Shown: piece after piece, positions 50,856-59,164 of the stretch
Numbering within the stretch: the stretch's first letter is position 1
How the letters are laid out: the number at the start of each line of letters is the position of its first letter
From: JACRBR01 sp964371355
GTDB taxonomy: Bacteria; Chloroflexota; Dehalococcoidia; DSTF01; JACRBR01
Assembly (NCBI GenBank): GCA_964371355.1
Contig: CAYJMG010000018.1
Span: 1-64,000, forward strand
Length of the DNA stretch: 64,000 nucleotides
Direction of reading: 5' to 3'
Translations under genes and position numbers: made by a program
Notes under the pieces: model-generated
The model's input: the letters and a program-made list of their open reading frames with translations, nothing else
Databases searched by the model: none
Told to the model about the DNA's origin: nothing

Positions 50856-50925
50856 CCCTGTTCCCTGTTCCCTGTTCCCTGTCCCCTGTTCCCTGTCCCC
50901 TAACCCCTAACCCCTAACCCCTACT
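50856..50925. repeat. Long heptamer array (ten units) ending at a stop codon
   Basis: Three CCCTGTT units, then CCCTGTC, CCCTGTT, CCCTGTC, three CCCTAAC and CCCTACT, all in phase (period 7). The last units cover the stop codon of the - strand gene 50921-52393. Read in that gene's sense it is the stop TAG followed by GGGTTAG-type units that turn gradually into GGGAACA types. The graded change suggests successive duplication. Confidence 0.9.
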
Positions 50926-52393
50926 CCGCCCACCACAGCGCCCGCGCCTGCGTCCGCAGCTCATCCCGGTGGTCCGGGTGCGCGATCGCGATCAGCTCCT
51001 CCGCCCGCTGCCGGTGATTCTTCCCCCACAGCCGGGCGATCCCGTACTCGGTGATGACCGTGTCCGCGTAGAACCGCGGGATCGTCACGTACGACCCGGC
51101 GTCCATCTGCGCGACGATCTTCGATACCGCGCCGCCCATCGCCGTCGACGGCAGCAGCGTGATCGCCCGCCCGTGCGGCGACATCGCACCCGCCAGGTGC
51201 ATCTCCGGCTGCCCGCCGGTCCCGTTGATCATCCGCCCTCCGAACACCGTCTCGGCGTTGATCTGCCCCAGCAGGTCGACGCTGATCGCGTTGTTCATGG
51301 AGACGAAGCGGTCGAAGCGCGTCAGCGTCCGCGGGTGCAGCACGTACTCCGGGTCCGCAAGCTGGAAGTGCGGGTTGTCCGCGAGGATCTCGATGTCCGT
51401 CGGCTTCACGCCCGTCCACGCCACCGCCATCGAGTGTCCGGCGTGGATCTCCTTCTTGCTCCCGTCCACGATCCCGTCACGCCACATCTCCGCCAACCCC
51501 GGCCAGCCCAGCTCCGTGTGGATCCCCAGGTGCTTCCGCCCCTTGAACGCCCCGCACGTCACCATCTGCCGCGATGGCTCCCCCACGCCGATCTGTATCG
51601 TGTCTCCGTCCTGGATCAGCGTGCTCAGGTGCTGCGCGATCTTCTCCGCCTCCGGCGTCGGCTCCGCCAGGCCCAGCAGACCGCGCAAGTCACCCGGCGC
51701 CACCGCCGCCAGCACCGCCTTGAGCGAGCTGAGGATCTTGATGTCGGGCAGTTCCTTCGCCAGCTCGATCCACCCCTGCTGCCGGGCCGGATCCTGCACC
51801 GTCGCCACGATCTGCTCGAACTCCTCTCGCGTCAACGGCGGTGGCGTGAACTCGACGAACTTGTCGAACTCCGAAACGTGCATGTGCACCTCGCCGTGCA
51901 CCGGCACCAGCGACTCGTCGACCTGCGCGATCACGACCGGGCAGCGCTTCGCGTACGATCGCTGCAGCCAGTGGTGCATGCCGAAGTGCACGTACCCGCC
52001 GTTGTCCGGCTTCGACACGGTCACGATGGCGACGTCCGGGATCTTCACGTCGTCGTGGCGCCCGCTGTCGTACCCCTTCATCCCCAGCGAGAACAGGTTC
52101 GGCAGGTACGTCCCCCGCCGCTCGTCCATCACGAACCGCGCGAAGTCGCCGATGAACAGCTCGAACTCCACCTTGAACACCGACTCGTCCGGCATGCGCA
52201 GCCAGCCCGGGTCCGCCGCCGGCGCCAGCAGCCGGATCATCACGTCCTTCAACTCGTTCCGCCGCGCCGCCAGCCCCAGCGCCAGCACCGGCGGCGGGAA
52301 AATCGGCACCATCACGGTGTCGCCGTTCTTCACGGCCTTCATGGCTTCCTGCGGCGTCGTCAGGCGCTGCTTGTAGATCTCCTGCCAGCCCAT
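50921..52393 (-). CDS. Acetyl-CoA hydrolase/transferase family protein
   Basis: A 490-residue class I CoA-transferase fold protein. LGIHTELGWPGLAEMWRDGIVDG (in part, near 286-306) holds the catalytic Glu; IQIGVGEPSRQMV near 263-275 binds CoA. FGGRMINGTGGQPEMHLAGAMSPHGRAI (in part) near 395-420 is the C-terminal signature, as in 4-hydroxybutyrate or succinyl-CoA:acetate transferases. The acceptor cannot be told. The N-terminal VKNGDTVMVP is usual. Confidence 0.88.
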   Translation of the reverse strand: MGWQEIYKQRLTTPQEAMKAVKNGDTVMVPIFPPPVLALGLAARRNELKDVMIRLLAPAADPGWLRMPDESVFKVEFELFIGDFARFVMDERRGTYLPNLFSLGMKGYDSGRHDDVKIPDVAIVTVSKPDNGGYVHFGMHHWLQRSYAKRCPVVIAQVDESLVPVHGEVHMHVSEFDKFVEFTPPPLTREEFEQIVATVQDPARQQGWIELAKELPDIKILSSLKAVLAAVAPGDLRGLLGLAEPTPEAEKIAQHLSTLIQDGDTIQIGVGEPSRQMVTCGAFKGRKHLGIHTELGWPGLAEMWRDGIVDGSKKEIHAGHSMAVAWTGVKPTDIEILADNPHFQLADPEYVLHPRTLTRFDRFVSMNNAISVDLLGQINAETVFGGRMINGTGGQPEMHLAGAMSPHGRAITLLPSTAMGGAVSKIVAQMDAGSYVTIPRFYADTVITEYGIARLWGKNHRQRAEELIAIAHPDHRDELRTQARALWWAE

Positions 52394-52458
52394 GAGTGCT
52401 CCTTCTCAGGCGCGAAATACCCGGTATGAGGCCGATTATCTTCGAACCACGACTAGGG

Positions 52459-52935
52459 TCAATGCGACAGTGCCCGCGCTATCTCGACTACTTCCAGCCC
52501 TGCGTACACTCCTTGGTCAGCACCGAGAACGTATCGGCCCGTCTCGGAGAAGCCGCGGGCGAGCGCGAACAGCAACACTTGATCGTCCGCCTGCTCCCGC
52601 ATCCACGCGATCTCCGCGCCCAGCGACCCCAGGTCGCGCAGCAGCGCATCGAACAACGCGTCGCCCGTACCGTCCTCGAGCCGGTCCGGCCGCATCACCA
52701 GGAACAGGCGGTACCGCCCGGCGTCGCCACCCTGCTCGACAGCGCCGTACGCGACGATGCGTCCATCGCCGTCCTCGGCGACATAGTGGCGGCGCTTGCG
52801 AGCGCCCTCGTCGAACCCGCGGCGTGCCTGCAGCCAGGTGCTATTCCCGTCCGGCGCATCCAGCACCGCCTCGTTGGCCACGGCGTGGATCGCGACCCAG
52901 TCCGCATCCGTCGGCTCACGCACCCGAAGCGCCAT
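52459..52935 (-). CDS. GNAT-like acetyltransferase
   Basis: A 158-residue GNAT-fold protein: MALRVREPTDADWVAIHAVAN is the usual start, VAEDGDGRIVAYGAVEQ near 53-69 a strand pair. The acetyl-CoA loop is degenerate (LEDGTGDALFDALLRDLG, near 86-103), with only G-T-G visible. It is 3 bp from the HAD gene. Substrate unknown. Confidence 0.7.
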   Translation of the reverse strand: MALRVREPTDADWVAIHAVANEAVLDAPDGNSTWLQARRGFDEGARKRRHYVAEDGDGRIVAYGAVEQGGDAGRYRLFLVMRPDRLEDGTGDALFDALLRDLGSLGAEIAWMREQADDQVLLFALARGFSETGRYVLGADQGVYAGLEVVEIARALSH

Positions 52936-52938
52936 GGC

Positions 52939-53553
52939 CTACCCCGTCCGCACACCCAGCTCGGCGAGCTGCGCCGCCAGGTCATGCCCCAGGTCGACCC
53001 GGTAGTGCACGCCCTCCATCCCGGCCGCCCGCGCCGCCTCGATGTTCGACGCCATGTCGTCGACGAACACGCACTCGCCCGGGGGCAGCCCGATGCGCTC
53101 CGCCGCCAGCGCGTAGATCCCCGGCTCCGGCTTCGCCATCCCCACGTCCGCCGAGATCACGATCGCGTCGAAGTGCCGGTCCAGCCCGAACGTCCGCAGC
53201 CGGTCGCGCAGCGTAAGGTCGGCGTTGCTCAGCAGCGCGGTCCGGTACGCCGGCCGCAACCGCTCGATCAGCGCCACGTTCCCATCGATCAGGTGCTGCT
53301 TCTCCCGCCAGTGCACGTGCAGCGGCGGGATCGGGCGGCCCGCCATCTCCTCCAGCTTCGTGTGCGCCTCCACCAGCCACGCCTCCCGGTCGCCCTTCCC
53401 CGTCTCCACCTGCCGCCACGTGTCCGACCCGTACAGCGTGTCCACGATCGACCGCTCCCCCAGCCCGTGGTCCAGCGCCAGCTCCCGCGCGATATCCCAC
53501 CGCATGTCCAGAATCACGCCCCCGTAATCGAAGATCACACCCTTGATGCTCAC
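52939..53553 (-). CDS. HAD-superfamily hydrolase
   Basis: A 204-residue HAD phosphatase. Motif I is VIFDYGGVILD (D9; the second Asp is replaced by Gly, as is common in the YihX/epoxide hydrolase-N group). Motif II LLSNAD near 108, motif III MAKPEPGIY near 138-146, motif IV CVFVDDMASN near 160-169. A helical cap lies between I and II. The Gly substitution weakens or changes phosphatase activity in some members. Confidence 0.88.
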   Translation of the reverse strand: MSIKGVIFDYGGVILDMRWDIARELALDHGLGERSIVDTLYGSDTWRQVETGKGDREAWLVEAHTKLEEMAGRPIPPLHVHWREKQHLIDGNVALIERLRPAYRTALLSNADLTLRDRLRTFGLDRHFDAIVISADVGMAKPEPGIYALAAERIGLPPGECVFVDDMASNIEAARAAGMEGVHYRVDLGHDLAAQLAELGVRTG

Positions 53554-53562
53554 GCTCGCTCC

Positions 53563-53804
53563 CGTTCAGTGCGTCAGTGCGTCAGTGAATCAGGCAAGTC
53601 AGCCTGGCGGCATTTTCGCAGATGGCAACACAAGCCAGTAGCGGCGGAGCTGAAGCTCCGCCCAGTCGTCGTGACTGCGCGTACACTGCACACGACCGTG
53701 GATCGAGGACCGGCCTACCAGCAGCGTGGGAGTTCTTGCGCCGGCGAACGCGCCCAATCCGGACGCGGTCAACTGAGGCACCGAGGCACTGACGAACTGA
53801 CGCA
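53563..53804. repeat. Inverted pair of octamer arrays between the HAD and nadE genes
   Basis: Left arm (53563-53594): CGTTCAGT, GCGTCAGT, GCGTCAGT, GAATCAGG. Right arm (53773-53804): CTGAGGCA, CCGAGGCA, CTGACGAA, CTGACGCA, ending four bases before the nadE stop. The 178-bp core contains the hairpin at 53644-53661. No gene is visible in the core. Confidence 0.75.
53644..53661. repeat. Palindrome GCGGAGCT-GA-AGCTCCGC
   Basis: A perfect 8-bp stem, the same stem as at 13009-13026 with the loop reversed (GA for TC). It sits within the core of the inverted octamer element 3' of nadE. Confidence 0.65.
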
Positions 53805-53808
53805 CTCC

Positions 53809-55545
53809 CTACCGCGGCCGATAGCGGTTTGCGATCGGCAGCCGCCGGTCCCGACCGAACGCCCGCGGCGTGATCTTCACCCCGATCGGCGCCTGGCGCC
53901 GCTTGTACTCGTTCCGGTCTACCATCCGCACAATGCGCTCGACGGTCGCCGCCTCGTACCCCATCGCCACGATCTCGTCCAGCGTCCGGTCGTCCTCGAC
54001 GTACGCCTGCAGGATAGGGTCCAGCACCTCGTACGGCGGCAGGGAGTCCGTATCGAGCTGATCCGGCCGCAGCTCCGCGCTCGGCGGCTTCGTGATCACC
54101 GACCGCGGGATGATCTCGCGCCCTGCCGCCCGGTTCCAGTGCTTCGACAGCTCGTACACCAGCGTCTTCGGTACGTCCTTCACCACGGCATACCCGCCCG
54201 CCATGTCGCCGTACAGCGTGCAGTATCCGGTCGCCAGCTCGCTCTTGTTCCCCGTCGTCAGCACCAGCCACCCGAACTTGTTCGACAGCGACATCAGGAT
54301 GTTCCCCCGGATGCGCGCCTGCAGGTTCTCCTCGGCCGTCCCGAACTGCGTGTCCTTGAACGCCGGCGCCAGCATGTCGAGCGACGCCGCGAACGCCCCC
54401 TCGATCGGGATCGTCATGTACTTGATGCCCAGGTTCTCGGCCAGTTCCCGCGCGTCCGTCGCGCTCCCCTCCGACGAGAACCGCGACGGCATCGACACGC
54501 CCACCACCTGCTCCGGCCCCAGCGCCTCCGCCGCGATCGCGGCCACCAGCGACGAGTCGATCCCGCCCGAGAGCCCGACGCACACGGTGTCGAACCCCGT
54601 CTTGTGCACATAGTCGCGCGTCGCCAGCACCAGCGCCTCCCATACCTCCGCCACCGGGTCCAGCAGCTCCGTCACCCGCGGCGAGATCACCGGCTTCTCC
54701 GCGCTGAACGGCTTCTCGGACACAGTGGTGCGCCGAGCCTGGCCGCTATCACGCGCCAGCCGGTGCTCCTTGCGCGAGCGCGGGTCGTGCAGCCGCGACT
54801 GCATCACGCCTTCGATGTCGATGTCGTGCACCAGCAGCTCCTCGCGGAACTGCGCCGCGCGCGCCACCAGCTCACCCCGCTCGTCGCAGATGATGCTGTG
54901 TCCGTCGAACACCAGCTCGTCCTGGCCGCCCACCATGTTCACGTAGCAGACCGCCACCAGGTTGTCGCTGGCCCGCGTCGAGATCATGTTCTCGCGCACA
55001 CCGCCCTTGCCGCGATGATACGGCGAGCCGTTGATGTTGATGATGACCTCGGCCCCCGCCCGCGCCTGGTCGCGCGCCGGCCCGTCCGGATACCAGATGT
55101 CCTCGCACACGTTCACGCCGATGTCGACGCCCGCGATCGTGTACAGCGGCGACTCCGTCCCGCGCTGGAAGTAGCGGTCCTCGTCGAAGACGCCGTAGTT
55201 CGGCAGGAACTGCTTGTGATAGCGCCCCACGATCTTGCCGTCGCTGATGACGGCGGCCGCGTTGTACGTGTCGTCGTTCAGGTCGATGAACCCGACGATC
55301 GCGGCGATCCCCTTTGTCGCCGGCACCACCACGCGCTCGAGCACGGCGACGTTGTCCTCGACGAACGACCGCCGCAGTACCAGGTCCTCCGGCGGATACC
55401 CGGTCACTGCCAGCTCCGGGAACGCAACGACGTCGCAGCCCAGCTCGCGCGCCCGCCCGGTCCACTCCGCGACCTTCGCCGCGTTGCCCTCCAGGTCGCC
55501 GATGGTGGTGTCGATCTGTGCGAGTCCGACCCGCAGCCTCCGCAT
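53809..55545 (-). CDS. nadE: Glutamine-hydrolysing NAD+ synthase
   Basis: A 578-residue two-domain enzyme. The N-terminal nitrilase-type glutaminase domain has the E of FPELAVTGYPPEDL (near 42-55), the K of YHKQFLPNYGVFDE near 108-121, and the Cys of GVNVCEDIWYPD near 143-154. The C-terminal synthetase domain has VGLSGGIDSSLVAAIAAE near 315-332 (the P-loop for ATP) and ATGYCTLYGDMAGGYAVVKD (in part). It makes NAD+ from deamido-NAD+, taking ammonia from glutamine. A strong palindrome lies 12 bp upstream of the ATG. Confidence 0.95.
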   Translation of the reverse strand: MRRLRVGLAQIDTTIGDLEGNAAKVAEWTGRARELGCDVVAFPELAVTGYPPEDLVLRRSFVEDNVAVLERVVVPATKGIAAIVGFIDLNDDTYNAAAVISDGKIVGRYHKQFLPNYGVFDEDRYFQRGTESPLYTIAGVDIGVNVCEDIWYPDGPARDQARAGAEVIININGSPYHRGKGGVRENMISTRASDNLVAVCYVNMVGGQDELVFDGHSIICDERGELVARAAQFREELLVHDIDIEGVMQSRLHDPRSRKEHRLARDSGQARRTTVSEKPFSAEKPVISPRVTELLDPVAEVWEALVLATRDYVHKTGFDTVCVGLSGGIDSSLVAAIAAEALGPEQVVGVSMPSRFSSEGSATDARELAENLGIKYMTIPIEGAFAASLDMLAPAFKDTQFGTAEENLQARIRGNILMSLSNKFGWLVLTTGNKSELATGYCTLYGDMAGGYAVVKDVPKTLVYELSKHWNRAAGREIIPRSVITKPPSAELRPDQLDTDSLPPYEVLDPILQAYVEDDRTLDEIVAMGYEAATVERIVRMVDRNEYKRRQAPIGVKITPRAFGRDRRLPIANRYRPR

Positions 55546-55557
55546 GCGTCCTCCTGA

Positions 55558-55580
55558 CTTAGTGTACCTTCTACACTAAG
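55558..55580. promoter_or_regulatory. Perfect inverted repeat upstream of nadE
   Basis: CTTAGTGTA-CCTTC-TACACTAAG: nine bases on each side of a five-base spacer, starting 13 bp before the nadE ATG. It is A/T-rich in a GC-rich setting, as operators often are. A NAD-sensing repressor is a natural candidate; no regulator gene is adjacent. Confidence 0.75.
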
Positions 55581-55605
55581 TAGCCTTTCCCGCGCAATCC
55601 GCCGC

Positions 55606-55778
55606 CTCCCGTTATGTCCCCTCTCCCGCTTCCCGCCTCCCACTGCTCACGTCCAGCGTACACCCCCGCGCGGCACCGCTCCCCGCCGGCCCCACCCACG
55701 CCACCCGCCACCCGTCTCCCGCCTCCCGCCTCCCGCCTCCCGCCTCCCGCCTCCCGCCTCCCGCCTCCCGTCTCCCGC
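55606..55778. repeat. Heptamer arrays (CTCCCGC) between nadE and the AAA ATPase gene
   Basis: A short degenerate run at 55606-55643 (CTCCCGT, CTCCCGC, TTCCCGC, CTCCCAC) is followed by the main array at 55702-55778: eleven units, seven of them consecutive perfect CTCCCGC, starting CACCCGC, CACCCGT. The nadE-ATPase gap is 326 bp and holds no gene. One of the clearest arrays of the window. Confidence 0.9.
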
Positions 55779-55871
55779 TTCTAACCTCAACCCCGTAACG
55801 TCCCTTGACGTCCCCCGTTCTCCTTCTTGACGACGGTCTACACCACGCCCCGCAGGCGCCCGGAGGACAGC

Positions 55872-57215
55872 ATGACCACCACCTTCATCCCAAGCTCGGA
55901 CACGGCGCAGCACGACGCGGCCCCGCACGACGCGGGCCCTCACACGCCCCACCGCATCCCCGAGCCCGTGACCGCCGCCCAGCTGGGCCTCGACCGCGGC
56001 CTCCTGCTCGACCTCACACTCAAGACGCTCTTCTACGGCGGTCGCATGACCCGCGCCGAGCTCTCCGACTCGCTCAAGGTCTCCGGCTCCGCCATGCAGG
56101 ACATCCTGCACGCCGCAAAGGCCGACGACTTGGTGCAGATACCCGGCTCCGACGGCAGCGGCCCTGCCGGCTACCAGTACACCCTCACCCAGAAGGGCAT
56201 CGACCGCGCACACGAGGCCTTCAATCGCGCCGGCTACGTCGGTCCCGCCCCGGTCCCGCTGGCCGCGTACGTCCGCCGGACCGCGCAGCAGACCGTCCGC
56301 GGCACGACGATGAGCCGGGAGCAGGTGCAGCACGCGCTCGGCAACCTCATCCTCTCCGGCGAGACGCTCGACCGCATCGGCCGCGCCGCCGCCTCCCGCC
56401 GGTCGACGCTGCTCTACGGCAACAGCGGCAACGGCAAGACCACTGTCGTCCGCGCGCTGGGCGCCGCCGCCACCGACAGCATCCTCATCCCCTACGCCAT
56501 CGAGATGCTGGGCCAGGTCGTCCGGCTGTACGACCCCTCGAAGCATGAACTCGCGCACGAGGGCCCGCCCTCCGAGGGCGATCTCTTCGGCGAGCGCCGC
56601 GACCGCCGTTGGATCGCCATCAAGCGTCCCGTGATCTGGGCCGGCGGCGAGCTGACGAAGCACAGCGTCGAGCTGCAGTGGGACGAGCGCACCCGCCTGT
56701 ACGAGGCGCCGCTGCAGCTCAAGGCCAACGGCGGCACGCTCATCATCGACGACTTCGGTCGCCAGCGCATGCCGGCCGTCGATCTGCTGAACCGCTGGAT
56801 CGGCGCCCTCGAGGGCAGCACCGACCACCTCACGCTGCACACCGGCCAGATGGTCGAGATCCCGTTCGACGTGATGCTCCTGTTCTCCACCAACCTCACG
56901 CCAACCGACCTCGCCGACGACGCCTTCCTCCGCCGCATCCGCTACAAGATCCAGCTCCCCGACCCCACGCCGGCCGAGTACCGCGCGATCTTCGTCGGCG
57001 AATGCGAGCGGCGCGGCGTCCGCTTCGACGACGTGGCCGTCTCCCACCTGCTCGATAGCTGGTACGGCGACGGCCGCAGCCTCCGCGGCTGCCACCCGCG
57101 CGACCTCGTCGAGGCGATCCTCGATGCCGCCGTGTTCGACGGCCAGGCACCTGCCCTGACCCCGAAGCTGCTCGACGAAGTCTGCCGCACCTACTTCCTC
57201 CAGCGCGCGAACTAA
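55872..57215 (+). CDS. AAA-type ATPase with an N-terminal winged-helix domain
   Basis: A 447-residue protein. Residues about 40-115 resemble a winged helix (DLTLKTLFYGGRMTRAELSDSL, in part, then GYQYTLTQKGIDRAHEAF). The AAA core has Walker A GNSGNGKT (183-190), Walker B TLIIDD (289-294), sensor 1 FSTN (338-341) and an arginine finger in FLRRIRYK (352-359). It is like single-strand or secretion-linked ATPases of Chloroflexota. ATG 55872 is preceded by GGAGGAC. Target unknown; DNA contact is suggested by the winged helix. Confidence 0.78.
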   Translation: MTTTFIPSSDTAQHDAAPHDAGPHTPHRIPEPVTAAQLGLDRGLLLDLTLKTLFYGGRMTRAELSDSLKVSGSAMQDILHAAKADDLVQIPGSDGSGPAGYQYTLTQKGIDRAHEAFNRAGYVGPAPVPLAAYVRRTAQQTVRGTTMSREQVQHALGNLILSGETLDRIGRAAASRRSTLLYGNSGNGKTTVVRALGAAATDSILIPYAIEMLGQVVRLYDPSKHELAHEGPPSEGDLFGERRDRRWIAIKRPVIWAGGELTKHSVELQWDERTRLYEAPLQLKANGGTLIIDDFGRQRMPAVDLLNRWIGALEGSTDHLTLHTGQMVEIPFDVMLLFSTNLTPTDLADDAFLRRIRYKIQLPDPTPAEYRAIFVGECERRGVRFDDVAVSHLLDSWYGDGRSLRGCHPRDLVEAILDAAVFDGQAPALTPKLLDEVCRTYFLQRAN

Positions 57216-57349
57216 CGGACAACGGCGGCGCATGACGTGCCGCCGGCAGGCTTTCCTCCTGATCGCGGTTCGGCCGCCTCCCGTCTCAAGACATGACGAA
57301 GGCGGCCTAACCGCGTCTTCCTCCGGAAGAGTCGCGGCGGCCGTTCACC

Positions 57350-57375
57350 GTCATGCTGAGCGCAGCGAAGCATCT
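57350..57375. repeat. Widely recurring intergenic hairpin word (TCATGCTGAGCGCAGCGAAG)
   Basis: The segment starting 57350 forms an imperfect hairpin, AGATGCTTCGC and GCTCAGCAT arms on the reverse strand. Words of this kind (TCATTCTGAGCGNAGCGAAG and relatives) recur between genes of many unrelated bacteria, to my recollection. Only one copy is seen in this window. Confidence 0.55.
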
Positions 57376-57448
57376 TGTAGTGAAACGCAAATCGCGACAT
57401 GCGACAGCGCCAACACATCATGGTTGAGCACGACAGGCAGGATACTCA

Positions 57449-57480
57449 CTCACGCACTGACGCACTGAGCCACTGAGCCA
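57449..57480 (-). repeat. Octamer array ending at the rhodanese gene's stop
   Basis: On the + strand CTCACGCA, CTGACGCA, CTGAGCCA, CTGAGCCA, then CTA, the reverse complement of the stop codon. In the sense of the gene: TAG, then TGGCTCAG-type units. The register runs through the stop codon. Confidence 0.8.
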
Positions 57481-58296
57481 CTACCGCTCGACCGGCAGGT
57501 CCTCCCGGTTCCCCCACTCCGCCCACGACCCGTCGTAGTTCCGCACGTCCGGGTACCCCAGCACGTGCTTCAGCACGAACCACGTGTGCACCGCCCGGAT
57601 CCCGAGCTGGCAGTGCGCGATCACCTGCTTGTCCGGCGTCACGCCCGCCGATTCATACATCGCCCGCAGCTCCTCCGCCGGCTTCAGCACGTTGTCGCCC
57701 GCCGTCGCGTCCGTCCACTCGACGTTCACGGCGCCGGGGATGTGCCCGCCGCGCTTCGCCCGGACGTTCGTGCCGTCGTACTCGTCCTGCGCCCGCACGT
57801 CCAGGATCACGCGGTCCCGCGCGCCGATCGCGTCGCGCGCCTGCTGCCACGTCGCGCGATTCGCCTCGTCCGTGCCCGCCGGCTCCAGGTACGCCGCAGG
57901 CGGCGGCGTCACTACCTCGCGCGTCACCGGCCGGCCCTCCGCCAGCCAGCGCTCGCGTCCGCCCTCCAGTACGTACACCGGCGCCGCATGCCGGTAGTAC
58001 TCCATCGTCCACAGCCCGCGGATCGCGTACGAATTGTGCCGGTCTCCGTACCACACCACCGTCGTCCGTGGCCCGATGCCGTAGCGGCTCATCAGCGCCG
58101 CGAACTGCGCCGGCGTCAGCACGTGCCCGGCAGAGTCGTCGCCGGCGCGCAGTAAATGCGCGTAGTGGTCGCACCACTGCGCGCCCGGGATGTGCGCCTC
58201 GTCGTACGTTGCCCGCTCGATGCTCGCCTCGATGACACGTACGTCCGGATCCCCCAGCCGACCCTCCAGCCACTCCGGTGTCACCAGCACGCTCAC
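57481..58296 (-). CDS. Thiosulfate sulfurtransferase (two rhodanese domains)
   Basis: A 271-residue sulfurtransferase. Domain 1 (about 1-125) is inactive. Domain 2 (about 150-271) has the active-site loop IAHCQLGIRAVHTWFVL, with catalytic Cys and C-Q-x-G-x-R. VILDVRAQDEYDG near 162-174 and YDGSWAEWGNREDLPVE near 253-269 are typical of thiosulfate sulfurtransferase. The GTG start (58296) overlaps the TGA of the thioesterase gene. First domain substrates unknown. Confidence 0.9.
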   Translation of the reverse strand: MSVLVTPEWLEGRLGDPDVRVIEASIERATYDEAHIPGAQWCDHYAHLLRAGDDSAGHVLTPAQFAALMSRYGIGPRTTVVWYGDRHNSYAIRGLWTMEYYRHAAPVYVLEGGRERWLAEGRPVTREVVTPPPAAYLEPAGTDEANRATWQQARDAIGARDRVILDVRAQDEYDGTNVRAKRGGHIPGAVNVEWTDATAGDNVLKPAEELRAMYESAGVTPDKQVIAHCQLGIRAVHTWFVLKHVLGYPDVRNYDGSWAEWGNREDLPVER

Positions 58297-58772
58297 GTGA
58301 CCACCTCCGGCGCGTCCGACCGGCCTGCGCGCCGGGCAAGGTCGGTCATCTCGCCCGCGAATCGCCCGTCCAGCTTCATGAACGTCCCGTCGGCCTCCGC
58401 CAGCACCACGCCGTCCGGTGACTTCAGCTCCGCCCGCAGCTCGATCAGCCGCCCGCGGTTCTTCACGATCCACGCCTCCGCGCGCAGCATGCGGTCCATG
58501 GGCACGGGCTGCCGGAAGCGGATGTTCAGCCGGGCTGTCGCCCCCCACTCGCGCGCGTGGTACACGGCATACCCCATCGCCTCGTCCAGCATCGCCGACA
58601 CAACCCCGCCGTGCATGCGCCCGGGATACCCTTGCTGGAACGGCAGCGGCTCGTAGTCGCAGATCGTGCGCTCGCCCTCCAGCCTGAACCGCATGTGCAG
58701 GCCGTGCTCGTTCGCGTTGCCGCAGGCGTAGCACAGGCGCGCCGGGGGCTGCGTCGCTCGCTCGTCGCTCAC
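58293..58772 (-). CDS. Hotdog-fold thioesterase
   Basis: A 159-residue thioesterase. CYACGNANEHGLHMRFR near 14-30 is the N-terminal zinc-like cysteine pair seen in this PaaI subgroup; GYPGRMHGGVVSAMLDEAMGYAVY (in part, near 48-71) is the catalytic HGG...DE motif. GTG start at 58772 overlaps the MaoC gene's TGA. It lies in a unit of four - strand genes joined by GTGA or ATGA overlaps. Confidence 0.82.
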   Translation of the reverse strand: MSDERATQPPARLCYACGNANEHGLHMRFRLEGERTICDYEPLPFQQGYPGRMHGGVVSAMLDEAMGYAVYHAREWGATARLNIRFRQPVPMDRMLRAEAWIVKNRGRLIELRAELKSPDGVVLAEADGTFMKLDGRFAGEMTDLARRAGRSDAPEVVT

Positions 58773-59164
58773 GCCGTCACCGTCACAGATGCGCGACCCT
58801 CGATCACCACCTCGCCCGACTGCGTCGCGCACTGCACCGCATACTCCGCGACACTGTCCGTCTCTTTCGTCAGCGCTGCCGACGCCGTCACGGTGTCGCC
58901 CGGCCGTGTCGGCGCCTTGAAGCGCACCTTTAGCCTTCCCGTGCGGCTCCACGCCTCGCCGAACGCCCCGCGCATCATCTCGGCCATCAGCGCCAGCACC
59001 AGCATCCCGTGCGCGATCGTCCCGCCGAACGGCGTGGCTGCGGCGAATGCCGGGTCGACGTGGATCGGGTTGTGGTCACCCGACGCCTCGGCGTACGCGT
59101 CGATTCGCGGCTGCGTGATCTCCCGCACGACCGGCCGTACGTCCGCCCGGGCATCGGCGCTCAC
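58769..59164 (-). CDS. MaoC-like dehydratase/hydratase
   Basis: A 131-residue hotdog protein with hydratase 2 motif IDAYAEASGDHNPIHVDPAFA near 21-41, where D and H form the catalytic pair. GTIAHGMLVLALMAEMM follows near 48-64. It resembles the B subunit of the fatty acid HadAB dehydratases or R-specific enoyl-CoA hydratase. Its partner, a FAS1-like dehydratase, is directly upstream with a 4-bp overlap. Confidence 0.88.
   Translation of the reverse strand: MSADARADVRPVVREITQPRIDAYAEASGDHNPIHVDPAFAAATPFGGTIAHGMLVLALMAEMMRGAFGEAWSRTGRLKVRFKAPTRPGDTVTASAALTKETDSVAEYAVQCATQSGEVVIEGRASVTVTA

Noticed and set aside
52396..55557. A very long + strand frame (over 1000 codons)
   Set aside because: It lies opposite the GNAT, HAD and nadE genes, whose proteins have clear motifs. 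Its peptide is Arg/His/Pro-rich with no domains, typical of a shadow in GC-rich DNA.
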